Positions 34,104-46,962 of a stretch of DNA of 64,000 nucleotides are shown here, piece by piece. How positions within the stretch are numbered: the first letter of the stretch is position 1; every line of letters starts with the position of its first letter. The notes beneath the pieces were generated by a model. The model was not told the DNA's origin, ran no database searches, and saw only the letters and a list, made by a program, of their open reading frames with translations. Source of the DNA: Platynereis dumerilii (Eukaryota; Annelida; Polychaeta; Phyllodocida; Nereididae); assembly GCA_026936325.1 (NCBI GenBank), contig JAPTHN010000001.1:6584560-6648559 (forward strand). Direction: 5' to 3'. A program made the position numbers and the translations under genes.

Positions 34104-35459
34104 AAACTTCACCTATTACCATAGGTGAAGTTTCTTGTTTTCGTAATTATTTATTATTATTATTATTATTCTTTCACCCTAACCTACCCTCAAAAAATTC
34201 ATGAACGGAGCCTCATATGCCCTCATTACATTCCCTGAGTTTTTTTGACCCCGGACCATTTTTCAAGGTCAGAGGTCACTTCAAAGTTGGACTTCAAAAA
34301 TTTTCAAATGGCAATAACTTTTTCGTTTATAGCTGGATTTCATTTTTCTCTTAGGAAGTTTGTTTAAAAGTCCTTTTACATAATTTGACCCAATTTCGTG
34401 AATGTAGGTCAAGGTCAATGTCCCGTATGACCACTTTTAGTGTTTTATGGTTTTTTCTTATGCAATTGCACATTTTTCATGCAAAGTGGCCCAAATTGTG
34501 GCAAAATGTTGCTTGACTAACGGGACATCTGCATGTGTATTGTTCTTGCATTTCTTGTAATGGATTATGAGTTACGTAATTTTAAACATTGGTATGTCAT
34601 CAAAATTGGTGACCTTCGTCATTTCACCATGAAATATCGATTTTGGCTGATAACATGCTATAGTAAACTGCTATTCTTTTTTGCCATTCACCCCAAATTG
34701 ACCTTCACATTTGACCTTGACCTAATTTTTCAAGGTCAATTGGCGAATTTCAGTGCAAAAATGTGTTTTTTTCAATGACCTTGAACACCATGCAATTTTC
34801 ATATAGTTATTTTGTTTGTGACTGATTCAAGTACTCATTCTGATGTTTTTTATACGAAGAATTCATATTTCAAGTTAAATCAAAATGGCTGTCATTTTTT
34901 GATTGCCTACTGTGACCTTAGTATTTCAAATACAGTTATGAAATTTGGTACAGGTATTGGCTTGTGGGTATTGTTCACGCACGTGTGGAGAAATTCAAAA
35001 TGTTTGACACAGAATGGCGGCCATTTTGGAATTCCTCACTGTTACCTCAGTATTTCACCTAGAGTTATGAAATTATGTACAGGCTTGGTACAGGTTATGG
35101 TCTGCGGGTATTGGTCAGGTACATGTGCAATATTCAAGTACTTGTCAATGTACTTGTCAATTTACTTGTCAATGTACTTGTCAAAGTACTTCTCAATGTA
35201 CTTGTCAATGTACTTGTCAATTTACTTGTCAATTTACTTGTCATGTTACTTGACATGTTACTTTTGCATTGAAATTACTATTGAAATTACTTTACCAAGT
35301 ACTTTTCAAATTACTTTGAAATTACTTTTCAAATTACGTTTCGAATTACTTTTCAAATTACTTTGGAACTTTTCAAATTACTTCTGTCATTTCGTTTTTT
35401 CGTTTCGACCAATATTTCTAGGTGAAGTTTTGTTACTGCTTGCAGTTACTCATTTCTAG
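34104..35459 (+). mobile_element. Family F Helentron-like element, the only copy in the window
   Basis: Palindrome with arms AAACTTCACCT and AGGTGAAGTTT, leader CTTGTTTTCGTAATTA and a TTA tract. It ends with AGGTGAAGTTT, an imperfect hairpin GTTACTGC-TT-GCAGTTAC, and TCATTTCTAG, so it has the same plan as the other families with different ends. The body has the phrase ATGAAATTTGGTACAGGTAT shared with the repeats inside the Academ-like element, several CAAGGTCAA phrases and a 12-bp tandem repeat. Open frames through it come from that repeat. Confidence 0.7.
35131..35395 (+). repeat. 12-bp ACTTGTCAATGT tandem repeat grading into ACTTTTCAAATT
   Basis: About nine units of TACTTGTCAATG or TACTTGTCAATT, passing into looser TTACTTTTCAAA units. 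Since 12 is a multiple of three, long Leu/Val- or Tyr/Leu/Ser-rich frames appear by chance. Confidence 0.75.
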
Positions 35460-35474
35460 TTATTATTTATTATT

Positions 35475-38136
35475 AAGAATTTACCTATGGTAAATTCTAT
35501 TTGTTTTTGCTATTCTTATTATTATTATTCTTATTCTTCTTTTTTTTCAAAATGGTCCTATGGCGATGAAAGTTGGTCAGAAGGTTTATCAGTCATTCAG
35601 TATTGTGAAAGTGGGTCATTTGATGTCATTTTCACAGTTGTCTTTTTCACAGAGGCGTTCAAAGTCGAAAATTTGTAAACTTTAAGGTTGAATAACTGAA
35701 AAAGTTGTTGAGATAATGAGTCAAGAGTCAAAATCATGTGATAAAAAGTTGTTGTCTACGTATTGGTACAAGTGATATGAGAGTTGGTCCAACGGGTAAA
35801 GGGCTAGAGCAGAATGAGCAGTTTTTGGTCTGTCACAGAGATCTCAAGTTAGGTAATAGATGGAATCATGGTGATTGTGACAAAAGTTGGCCAGTATCTG
35901 GGGCCAGTGCATTGTGCAATATGGTTTGGATTTGTAGACTACTTTTTGAAATATGGCAATTTTTCAAAATCAAGGGTTCAAAATTTAGGTGGAATTGTAA
36001 AATCTCCTTGAAGCAGTAGTCTGAGGTGATCAAAATGTATAATGAACTACCCTTAACTTTACCCAAAAAGACTATTTTGACCAAGAAATTTGACAAATAG
36101 GTGATATTTGAAGGTGATATGAGCCATCAAAGTCCAAAAAGTTGAATTTTTCCAAAATTCTCAAAATTATCTTATAGTTCACCAATCATCTTGAAAGTCT
36201 GAGGTATACTGGTCAGTAATATGGTTATCAAAAGCCCCCCATTAGAATGGTTTCATATCCTCAACTTAATTAGTAAAAAATTGTGAAAAGTGGTACTTCG
36301 CAACTTACATGACATTTTGCAGAAATTATTTAATTTGAGTGGGAAATATTACTCCTACAACTTTCTGTAAATTAAATGACCCCCCAAATTGACATACTGG
36401 CAATCACATGAGCACATAAAATTTGACAAGTAGTCTCATTCATCATGGTCAAATTTGAGGTCAAAGATGAAATGAAAATTGACCATTTTCAGAGATGATT
36501 TTTTTTAACTCGGAAGGAAGGTCTCAATTTTCTTCATTTTAAAGGACAATATGAACTGAATTGTTGTGGTCAATTGTGGTAAACAACATGTCTGTAGCTA
36601 CAGCCATCTCTGAACAGTAAAGGTCAAAAGGTCAAAAAATGACCAATTGGTCAGCAAAAAAATTCATTTTCACATGATGCAGGTGAGACAATTTCACACT
36701 CCACCTCAGGCTGGCCGCATATATTAGCATACATTAGCCATATTTGGAAAGCTGTTCTGGCCGTTTCAGGTAACGGGGCCAGTGTACTCTACTGTCTAAT
36801 GTTTCTATACATATTACAGTCCCAAATGACTGAGTGGAGTTAGGGACAGGAGTTGTAGTCAGGACCCTCAGTCAGGACCCTGAGTTAGGACCCTGAGTCA
36901 TGGCTCTAAATCAGGACCCTGAGTAAAGACCCTGAGTCAGGACCCTAAGTCAGGAGTCAGAAATCTGAGTCAGGCCTCTCAGTCAGGACTCTGAGTCAGG
37001 ACTCTGAGTCAGGGCTCTGAGTTAGGGCTCTGAGGCAGGACTCTGAGGCAGGACCTGGAGTCAGGACTCGGAGTCAGGGCTATGAGTCAGGAATCTGAGT
37101 CAGGCATCTGAGTCAGGTCTCGGAGTCAGGCATCTCAGTCAGGCATCTCAGTCAGGGCTCGGAGTCAGGCATCTGTGTCAGGACTCTAAGTCAGGACTCT
37201 GAGTCAGGTCCCTTAGTCAGGACCCTAGGTCAGGACTCTGAGTCTGGTCTGTGAGTCAGGACTCTGCGTCAGGACTCAGAGTCAGGTCTCTGAGTCTCGA
37301 CTATGAGTCTCGACTATGAGTCTCGACTATGAGTCTCGACTATGAGTCTCGACTATGAGTCTCGACCATGAGTCTCGACCATGAGTCTCGACCATGAGTC
37401 TTGACCATGCGTCTCGACCATGAGTCTCGACTATCAGTCTCGACCATGAGTCTCGACTATCAGTCTCGACTATGAGTCTCGACTATGAGTCTCGACTATG
37501 AGTCTCGACTATGAGTCTCGACTATGAGTCTCGACTATGAGTCTCGACTATGAGTCAGGACACGCTGAGTCAGGACATGCATGGTCAGGGCACGCTGAGT
37601 CAGGACTCGGAGTCAGGACTCGGAGTCAGGACTCGGGAGTCAGGTCTCTGAATCAGGCATCTGAGTCAGGTCTCTGAATCAGGCATCTGAGTCAGGTCTC
37701 TGAATCAGGCATCTGAGTCAGGTCTCTGAATCAGGCATCTGAGTCAGGTCTCTGAATCAGGCATCTGAGTCAGGTCTCTGAATCAGGCATCTGAGTCAGG
37801 GCTCAGAGTCAGGACTCTAGATCAGGACTCTGAGTCAGGACTCTAGATCAGGCCTCTGGGTCAGCACTATGAGTCAGGACTTTGATTCAGGACTCTGAAA
37901 TGAACGTGCTCACTCCTGACAGCTAAAAATCATGTACAACATTGATGAAGGTAGTGAAAATGTGAACCAGTCCCGTCGAATATTATCATTTGCATGTGTC
38001 TTTCAGTCCTTCAGTTTTGTCTGTCTGTCTGACCGTCGGTCCGTCTATTAGTCTTTCTATTTACAGGCAAAGTTTAGTTAAAAGTAAAGGTAAATTCTTT
38101 GTAATTGTCCGTGATGACAATTACCGTGTTCTCTAG
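35475..38136 (+). mobile_element. Family B Helentron-like element, complete, diverged copy
   Basis: Full B ends (AAGAATTTACC palindrome; stem GTAATTGTC/GACAATTAC; GTGTTCTCTAG). The AT-rich part is the most diverged of the B copies; its counterpart frame (35738-36019) keeps the 93-codon length but with many residue changes. 2.66 kb. Confidence 0.75.
36857..37905 (+). repeat. 13-bp minisatellite of B copy 3
   Basis: About 80 units: GAGTCAGGACCCT types first, then a run of GAGTCTCGACTAT/GAGTCTCGACCAT (37290-37556), then alternating CTCTGAATCAGGCAT units forming a 26-bp higher-order repeat (37640-37800). Confidence 0.9.
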
Positions 38137-39750
38137 TTATTATTATTATTCTTCCAACTTTTTCACTTTTTTAAATGTTAGATAACTGCTGTCCTAGAAG
38201 AGATAACTCAATTAACACATGCAGAACATTATGATACTGTAAAATTCCTTCTATACTGGGAATTACACATCGGAATTCCGTGTGACATAGGAATTACAGG
38301 CAATTTTCACGAAAAATTTCCGATTCGGTTTCGGGAAAACTGTCAGTCAGAATGTCATGAAATTTTTTCCTTTTTTTCTCTAATGGAATATGCATTGCAG
38401 AAAGGAGCCTAGTGGCTATACGGTGAATAGCTTTGGAGAAAAAAAAGTTCAAAATCGGAGCATAGAGAAATTTCGAGGGATGGTGTCATGAAAAACCATG
38501 ATTGGAATGTCAGATTTTCATGTCCTTAGAGAATTGTTGCTACTACAGGGGTATAGTGTTATTGCAAAAGTATGGCATCCTAGGACCTATACTTTTTGTG
38601 CCACAGGGCCTCAAAAGTCGAACATTTGATGGGCTGTATCTCCCTTAATATTGGTCCTAGAAAGAAAAAATGGACATTTTTGGAAACCTCAGAATGTCAG
38701 CTTTCCATTGATATATAGCAATATGCTGTACGGCGTACGGTATAGAATCGCGTCAGACATTGAAAATTTTATGTCACTTTTTGGGTCTCCCGACACCTAT
38801 TTTGCCCAAAAAAATATGAAGGTCTTCATGGATGATCATGTTGATTTTTTGTGTGGTGCCCAATATGGACCTGCATAATATGCCCAAAGGAATTTTGTCT
38901 ACTTGAAGTACTTTATCATTGAGAATTTTTTTAATTTCAAAATTGAAATCTAGATTGCTCAGCTTCTACTTGTTCAAATGTCATGAAATTAACACCAAAA
39001 AATGCATAAAATTATGCCCTTTTATGTGCTCCAAGGGCATATATCTCTCACTAATAGCCAATTTTACATTAGCAATTTCATATATCCAATTATAGCTCAT
39101 TAAGTATTCATTAAAATCAATTAAAACTAATTTGACTTATTGCTAATTTTTTGTTCTATTTTTCCATGTAAGCACATGTTCCTACCATGATTTTTTTTAT
39201 CCTATTTAAACTCTTCCAATAATGTTTCAAATCACTTAAAATTGATATGATATGTTGCTTATTTGTTGCCCTATTGTTTGCAAATAACCTCATATTTTTT
39301 CCATTACATTTATAATTAAATTATAACTTGTCAAATACTGCTGCAAATCACTTAAAACTAATTTGACAAGTTGCTGACTCCTTGCCCTCTCTGTGTAAGT
39401 AAGCACATCTTCCTAGCTCTTATGGTTTGTCCATAACAAATCATTAGGGTTAGGGTTTCATCAAAGTATTGCTTTCAGGTGGTACCATCGCCCAAAAAAG
39501 GCCTGGCTGCATGCCAAGCGATATAGGAGAATGTGTGCCTGTTGGTGCAGTTCCATGGACTACTGCAGGCAGCGTCAAAGCAACAGTGATGTTTCGCTCC
39601 AGGACAACCTAAACACACTATTAAGCAATGGAAAGGAAAGGAATGCAAGGAACTAGAATAGCAGAGCAGGGAAGGGATTGGAAGGAAGGGAAGGGATAGG
39701 AAGGGAAGGGAAGTTCTTCCTTTAAATTGCTGTGCAATTTAGTATACTAG
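38137..39750 (+). mobile_element. Family C body and 3' end (5' end at 34045)
   Basis: TTATTATTATTATTC followed by the C body (CCAACTTTTTCACTTTTTT) to the purine tract, GGGAAGTTCTT, hairpin AAATTGC-TGT-GCAATTT, and CTAG. No palindrome of its own. TTAGGGTTAGGG near 39444. Close to the C bodies ending at 48579 and 62399. Confidence 0.7.
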
Positions 39751-41664
39751 TTATTATTATTTTTCTACGGCCTTCAAAAAAAAATTTTGAAAGGCAGATT
39801 ATGAGAACAGTGATCAAAAGAAAACAAAATGGACAGAACCTCCTTACAGATTGACAGAAACACTATTATCAGAGGTAATTGCATGGTGCAATTACTTCTC
39901 AGTGAGACGTAATTCCAGAATTTTTTTTAAATATTGTATTCACCGTTTCTCATAAACTAAGACAGATAAAGTCATGGGAATTTTTTTCAAAATACCTCAG
40001 ACACTTATCCAGTGCAGAAAGGAGCCTGACGGAATTACGTTGAAAAAATTCCAAGTTATGATTTTTTGTAAAAATGGAATTCCGAAAAAAGGAATTTCAA
40101 CCTTCAGAAAACAAGGAAGGAATACTCAGATCAAGCTGAATTTATATGTGGATGCAGCCCTACCCTAGTCTAACAATCCCACAAAATTTTGTTGTCATCG
40201 CGTAAACGGTATCGGCGCTATGGCCCCACAAAAACTCAATATTCAATTGCCGATATCTCGGTTGCTATTAACGCTACAGAAAAAATAAAAACACCATCAG
40301 AAAGTTCAGTTTCTCCTCTTTCAGATGATTTATAGCATTTTACCTTTTAAGGAAGTTTTTATATCTCGCGTAAGACATTGAAAATTTCATGTCTGTTTTT
40401 GGGCTCATGAAAACTTTTGGGCCCAAAAAAACTATGAAGCTCTTCATGGATGTTCCTGAATATTTTTTTACAGGTACCCACTATGAGCCTGCATGATGTC
40501 TCCAAAGGAAAAAGTTCTACTTCAAGTACTTTTTCCTTGAGAATTTTTTGAATTTCAAAATTGCAATGTAAATTGCTCAGCTTCTACTCATTCAAATTTC
40601 ATGAAATTAGCACCAAAAAATGTGTAAAATTATGGCTTTTTGTGTGCTACAAGGGCTTATAGCTGTTAGCAATAGCCAATTTTACATGTATGATTTTACA
40701 TATTCAATAATAACTCAATAAGTATTCATTAAAAATCAATTACAACTAATTTGATATATTGCTAATTTTTGGGCTTATTTTACCATTTAAGCACAATTTT
40801 CTACTTCAAGTACTTTTTCCTTGAGAATTTTTTTAAGTTCAAAATTGAAATGTAGATTCCTCAGCTTCTACTCATTCAAATTTCATGTACTTAACACCAA
40901 AAACTGCATAAAATTATGGCCTTTTATGTGCTCCAAGGGCATAAACCTCTTGCTGGTAGCCAATTTTACATTAGCAATTTCATATATCCAATTAAAACTC
41001 ATTAAGTATTCATTAAAATCAATTAAGAATAATTTGACTTATTGCTAATTTTTTGCCTTATTTTTCCATGTAAGCGCATGTTCCTACCTTGAATTTTTTT
41101 ATCCTATTTAAACTCTTCCAATAATGTTTCAAATCACTTAAAATTGATATGATATGTTGCTTATTTGTTGCCCTATTGTTTGCAAATAACCTCATATTTT
41201 TTCCATTAAATTTATAATTAAATTATAACTTGTCAAATACTGCTGCAAATCACTTTAAACTAATTTGACATGTTGCTGACTGCTTGCCCTCTGTGTGTAT
41301 GTAAGCACATCTTCCTACCTCTTATGGTTTGTCCATAACAAATCATTAGGGTTAGGGTTTCATCAAAGTTAGACTTACGCTTCAGTCCAATTGTATTGCT
41401 TTCAGGGTGGTATCAACTCTAGCTAAGCGCTATATGAATCTGTGCAACTCTACACTTCCATGGACTACATAGCGTCCAAAACAGGCCTGGCCATGGAATA
41501 CAGATGAGGGCATGGAATGGAAGGGCATACAAGAGGGTTGAGTGCAAAGCAAGGGAATGGAAGGGAAGGAAAGGAAAGGAAGGGGGGGGGGGTAAAGAGG
41601 GAGGGAATACGGGGGAGGGGAATTCATATCTTAAAATTGCTGTGCAATTTTAATTATTCTCTAG
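39751..41664 (+). mobile_element. Family D body and 3' end (5' end at 32257)
   Basis: Starts TTATTATTATTTTTCTACGGCC and runs to the D hairpin and CTCTAG. Nearly identical to the body of 28914-30875, including the same internal partial duplication and the same small frames (for example 39974 and 29188). No palindrome of its own. Confidence 0.7.
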
Positions 41665-41666
41665 TT

Positions 41667-44533
41667 AAGAACTTCCCTTGGGAAGTTCTTCTTGATATTG
41701 TACGGATTTGCACTTTTCCGCTGCGTTTTTGGTCATTTTTCAATGTTGAATAAAACATGGCCAAGGCAAGATATCAGAAAGCTACTTCAGCACAATATAG
41801 ACACTAGAAATGCCCTTTGGTGTTGGGAATTACGCATCGGAATTACGCTTGACATGGGAATTACGGCCAATTTTCAATAAAAATTTCTCGCTCCGGTTCT
41901 GGGAAAAGTATTGACATACTTTTCCTCAAAATTTTTTCCCCTGGATTCTCCAAAGAAATGCGCAGTGCGGAAAGGAATATCATCTCGCGCCTCCTAGAAA
42001 ATTTTCGAGAAAAATGAGTTTCGAAGTTTCGGTACCCCCGAAATTTCAAGGGTGGTGTCATGAAAAACCATGATGTAGTGGTCTGAATTTCATGTCCTGC
42101 CACAAATAATGAGTTCTACCGGGTACAGTGAAAATGCAAAAGTACGGCTCCCCAGCTCCAATACTTTAGGTGCCACAGGGCCTCAAAAATCGAACTTTTG
42201 AAGGACTGTATCTCCCTTAATATTAATCCTAGAGAAAAAACAGGACCATTTTTGAAAACCTCAGAATGTCAGCTTTGCAATGATGTATAGCAATAATCCC
42301 TAGGACGTACGGTATAGAATCGCGGTGGACATTGAAAATTTCATGTCACTTTTTGGGCCTCCCAAAACCTATTTTGCCCAAAAAAAACTATGAAGCTCCT
42401 CATGGATGTTCATGCATATTTTTTGTGTGGTACCCATTATAGACCTGCATTATGTCTCCGAAGCAAAATGTTCTACTTAAAATACTTTTTGCTTGAGAAT
42501 TTTTTTAATTTCAAAATTGAAATGTAGATTGCTCAGCTTCTACTTGTTCAAATGTCACGAAATTAACACCAAAAAATGTGGAAAATTATGGCCTTTTATG
42601 TGCTCCAAGGGCATATATCTCATACTAATAGCCAACTCTACAAATATTATTTTATATATTCATTTATAACTCATGAAGTATTATTTCAAATTAAGTACAA
42701 CTAATATGGAACATTGCTTATTGTCTGCCCTATTTTTCCATGTAAGCACATCTCGCTACGATGAATTTTATAATCCAATTAAAACTCTTCCAAAAATGTT
42801 TCAAATCCGTTAAAATTGATATGATATGTTGCTTATTTGTTGCCCTATTGTTTGCAAATAAGCACATATTTTTTCTATTACATTTATAATTGAATTATAA
42901 CTTGTGAAATACTACTGCAAATCACTTAAAACTGATATGACATGTTGCTGACTGTTTGCCCTATGTATGTCTAAAAGCATGTCTTCCTACCTCTTATAGT
43001 TTGACTGTGACAAGTCATTAGGGTTAGGGTTTCAAAAAGTTCATTGCTTACAGGCTGCCATGGTGAGGCCGCAGTTAACCAGACTTCCAGTAACTGGATG
43101 CCACACATATCAATGCTAAATTTATTACAACAAACCTGCACAATGCTATGTTGCCTTTCTTATTGAATGCCACAGTTCCAGGATCCATACAGAGCCCACC
43201 TTGCAAAGAACAATTCTTGTTTATTGCTAATTGCTTTGGTAATCTGCCCAGTAGCAAGCTAAATCAGCCTGGAATCCACTCAAGCTTGTCATTGTATTGA
43301 TATAGGCCCACATTGTCTTATGCACTGCCAGCATGCCACTCAAAACATCTAATGTTTTAAATATGTTCAAAATAACCATCATGCTACCCATTCACAAGGC
43401 CAATGCTGCTAATTATATTTTGCCCTTAATATATCCAAAGAATCAAAGTGAAACATAAGCTTACATGCTGTTTACACAGGCCTGTTACATGGGCCTGCAT
43501 ACATCTGCATGTATATATGTTTTATTGTATTTCTTTTTTGATAAACTTCCAAGTTTGGATGCATGAATAAACTCAATGAAAAAACAAATGTCTCATTATG
43601 TCTGCCTACAAATGTACAACACATTATTCACACTCACAATTTAACAGCATGAAGATCAATTTTCAAAAGGCAAATAGTTCACACTCCTTGCTGAATTGTG
43701 CATGAAACTTTACTCAAACCTTTGGGAATATTGCCTGTTTACATGTATACATTTCATTGATCAATTGATAAATTGTGTATCACTTGAGAGAAATTTGGAA
43801 ATTTCATGAAGATTAAATATAAATTGAGTGTTTTATAATGGTCTGCTACTTTGATAAATCTTCTCTTTGTGAATCTTGGCTCTGTGCCAATTATCAAATT
43901 GACAGGTAAAATGGGCCAGAAGGTGACCTCTGTGCACTCAAATGTGTTGATAACTATGTACAGATAGGAGGTGCTAGTGGTATTGCTTGAGTTATACCAT
44001 TCGACAACTCAGTCAACCAATCACATGCCAGTAATTCAAGGAAATAATTCCCATATTCTTTGTTGTCCAGTTATCCTCTGCATGTTTGACTGTTTGAGTA
44101 TTTGTCTCATGGTATAAGCTAGTTATTCACCATGGGATCAGCAATATATGTTTATCACATCTCGGGCTAATATTCCCTCTCCCGTGGTGAATAACCCATA
44201 CATATATGGATGCCTCATGTATCTGGACAAATTGCTCCATGACCAAAATGTTTCAATAGTCATGGCCTCACTGTACCATTGCCCACAAAAGCCCTCCATG
44301 CTAAGCAATCTGTGATTCTGTATGTGCCTCTGTTTGTGTAGTTCCTTGCACTATTGCAAGTGACCTCCAAGTACCAGCTATACCTTTTGGCCAACCAAAA
44401 CAGACTCATCAAGGCCACGGAAAGGCATCCAACATACGGCAACAGAAAGGAAGGAAAGGATCAAAAGGAAAGGAAGGGATTGGAAGGGAAGGGAAGTTCT
44501 TCCTTTAAATTGCTGTGCAATTTAGTATACTAG
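41667..44533 (+). mobile_element. Family C-long Helentron-like element, complete
   Basis: C palindrome variant AAGAACTTCCCTTGGGAAGT plus TCTT, and a leader without a TTA tract (ATTGTACGGATTTGCAC). Its body ends in a purine tract, GGGAAGTTCTT, the C hairpin and CTAG. It is the plus-strand twin of 1244-4125 at 2.87 kb. TTAGGGTTAGGG near 43017. Both C-long copies lack the TTA tract, and neither has been entered next to the palindrome. Confidence 0.75.
43063..44271. mobile_element. 1.2-kb passenger or insertion inside C-long (plus copy)
   Basis: Counterpart of 1507-2730: GTGAGGCC at the left and GGCCTCAC at the right, absent from ordinary C copies, which run directly from CAGGGTGGTACCA to TCGCCCACAAAAG. 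No conserved open frame between the two copies, which argues against a gene. Confidence 0.4.
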
Positions 44534-44542
44534 TTTATTATT

Positions 44543-46009
44543 AAGAACTTCCCGTAGGAAGTTCTTATTGATATTGTACGTATTCTTTATTATTATTATT
44601 ATTATTATTATTCTTTATTATTATTCTTCCAACTTTTTCACTTTTTTAAATGTTGAATAACATCTGAACCAGAAGAGATACGTCAATTAGCACGTATACA
44701 GCATTCAGACACTATAAAATTCCTGCTATGGTGGGAATTACGCATCGGAATTCCGTTTGACATAGGAATTACAGGCGATCTTGACAAAAAATTTCCGATT
44801 CCGGTTTTGAGAAAACTGTCAGTTGGAATTTCATGAAAATTTTTCCTGTTAATCTTGAATGGAATATGCAGTGCAGAAAGGAGCCTGGTGGTAATAGGCT
44901 GAATAGTTATGGAGAAAAAAAAATTCAAAATTTGAAGAAACCGAAATTTTGAGGGGTGATGTCATGAAAAACCATGATTGAAATGTCAGATTTTTATGTC
45001 CTTACAGGAATTGTTAGTACTACCAGGGTATAGTGTCTGTGCAAAAGTATGGCATCCCAGGTCCAATACTTTTGCTGCCACGGGGCCTCAAAAGTCCAAC
45101 ATTTGATGGCCTGTATCTCCCTTAATATTGGTCCTAGAAACAAACCAGGGACATTTTTGGAAAGCTCAGAATGTCAGCTTTCCAATGATGTATAGCAATA
45201 TCCTGTACGACTTCCGGTTTAGAATCGCGGTGGACATTGAAAATTTTATGTCACTTTTTGGGCCGATAAAAATGTTTTTGGTAAAAAAGTGTATGAAGAA
45301 CTTCATGGATGTTCATGAATAATTTATGTAAGATACCCAGGTTGGGCCTCCATATTGTACCAAAAGGACAATTGCCTACATCAAATATTTTTTCCCAGAG
45401 AATTTTTTTAATTCTAAATTTTAAACGTAAATTGCTCTGGTTATAAATGTTCAAATCTCATGAAATTAACACCAAAAAATGCATAAAATTATGCCCTCTA
45501 GTGTGCTACAAGGATATTTTCCTCTTACCTTTAACCAATTTTACATCTAACATTTTATATATTCAATTATAACTCATTAATTATGTATCAAAATCAATTA
45601 AAACTAATTTGACACATTCCTAATTTTTTCCTCTATTTTTGCATGTAAGCACATCTCCATAACTCTGATGGTTTGTCTACAACAAGCCATTAGGGTTAGG
45701 GTTTCACCTACCATTCACTCAAAATGTATTGCTTTGAGGGTGGTACCGCTGGCCAACACACACTAGTCTCCATGCCAAGCGATGTGTGATTTCAATATAT
45801 ATGACTGTATACTACATGGCCTACTGCAAGATTTACCTTTTTGCCAAGTGAAACAGCTTCAGCATGGAAGGTAAGGGGATGGAAGGGGAAGCAAGGAAGG
45901 GAAAGGATTGGAAGGAAAGAGATTGCAAAGAAGGGATTGCAAGGAAGGGAAGGGATTGGAAGGGAAGGGAAGTTCTTCCTTTAAATTGCTGTGCAATTTA
46001 GTATACTAG
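44543..46009 (+). mobile_element. Family C Helentron-like element, complete
   Basis: Palindrome with stem AGAACTTCC/GGAAGTTCT, leader ATTGATATTGTACG, a long TTATTATTATT tract, C body, purine tract, subterminal repeat, C hairpin, and CTAG. 1.47 kb, the shortest C. Its 3' half is the likely relative of the chimeric E bodies at 30876 and 48580. Telomere-like motif near 45690. Confidence 0.8.
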
Positions 46010-46013
46010 TTAT

Positions 46014-46962
46014 AAATTCCCCCGTTAGGGAATTTATATTGTTTTTTGTTCGTTTTTTTTTTTTCATCTTTTTTCTTCCTCCTCTTCTTATTTTTCATCA
46101 CCACTTTTGAGAACACATATTTCTGGAACTATTTGTGATAGCTTCATAAAAAGACATATCTATAATGCACTTGCAGAGTACTTTAACATCCTGGAATTAC
46201 AGAGCGTAATTACTAGTACTCTGGAAATTACGTCCAAAATTCATAAAAAATTTGTGTCAACGGTTCTGGAATAACCGCAATACGAAATAACACCAAATTT
46301 TAACACAATAATCTCTAAAGATATGCGCAGTGCGGAAAGGCGGCTTTTGGCAATATCTCTAAAAGTTTTTTTTATATGAATTTTTCAAATAAGGGAATTC
46401 CCAAAATTGCTAATAAAATTTTCCAAAAACTAGGAAGAAATGCTCCAATCAAGCTGAAATTGTATGCAGTTACAGTCATACTGTAGTGTAACAATCCACT
46501 AGAATTTCAACTTTCTAGCGTTAACGGTATCGGCGCTATAGCACCACAAAAACGCTATTTTTCAAGCGCCGATAACTCGGCTCCTATTGAAGCTACAGAA
46601 AAATAAAAAACACCACCAGAAAGCTCTGTTTCTTAGCTTTCACATGGTATATAGCATTCTACTGTAGCGCCGTCCGTTAAAAATCGCGTCAGACCCTGAA
46701 AATTTTATCTCACTTTTTTCCTCCCCAAATGCTTCTTATGGCTGGAAACACTTTTTCCTGGCCATATGCCAATTTCATTGCTTCTCATACTTCACTGGCT
46801 GCACATTTTCTTTGTTGAAATAAATGCTGACCCAATTACATTTTTGTGTGAATCATCGATGGGGAAGGTAGAAGGGGAGGGGCAGGGGATGTAAGGGGCA
46901 GGGGAGAGGAAGGGAAGGGGGGAATTTATCTTTGTAATTGTGCACAATTACAGGTGTACTAG
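46014..46962 (+). mobile_element. Family A Helentron-like element, complete
   Basis: A palindrome (AAATTCCCCC...GGGAATTT), leader, poly-T, body, purine tract, GGGGGAATTT, hairpin GTAATTGTGCACAATTAC, and CTAG. The body start (TTTTTCATCACCACTTTTGA) matches the A copies at 58803 and 59806 rather than 26518, so family A has at least two subfamilies. Confidence 0.8.

Noticed and set aside
34812-35459. 215-codon frame in element F
   Set aside because: The long part is a 12-bp repeat giving Tyr-Leu-Ser or Leu-Val motifs in several frames; no domain and no relatives among other elements.
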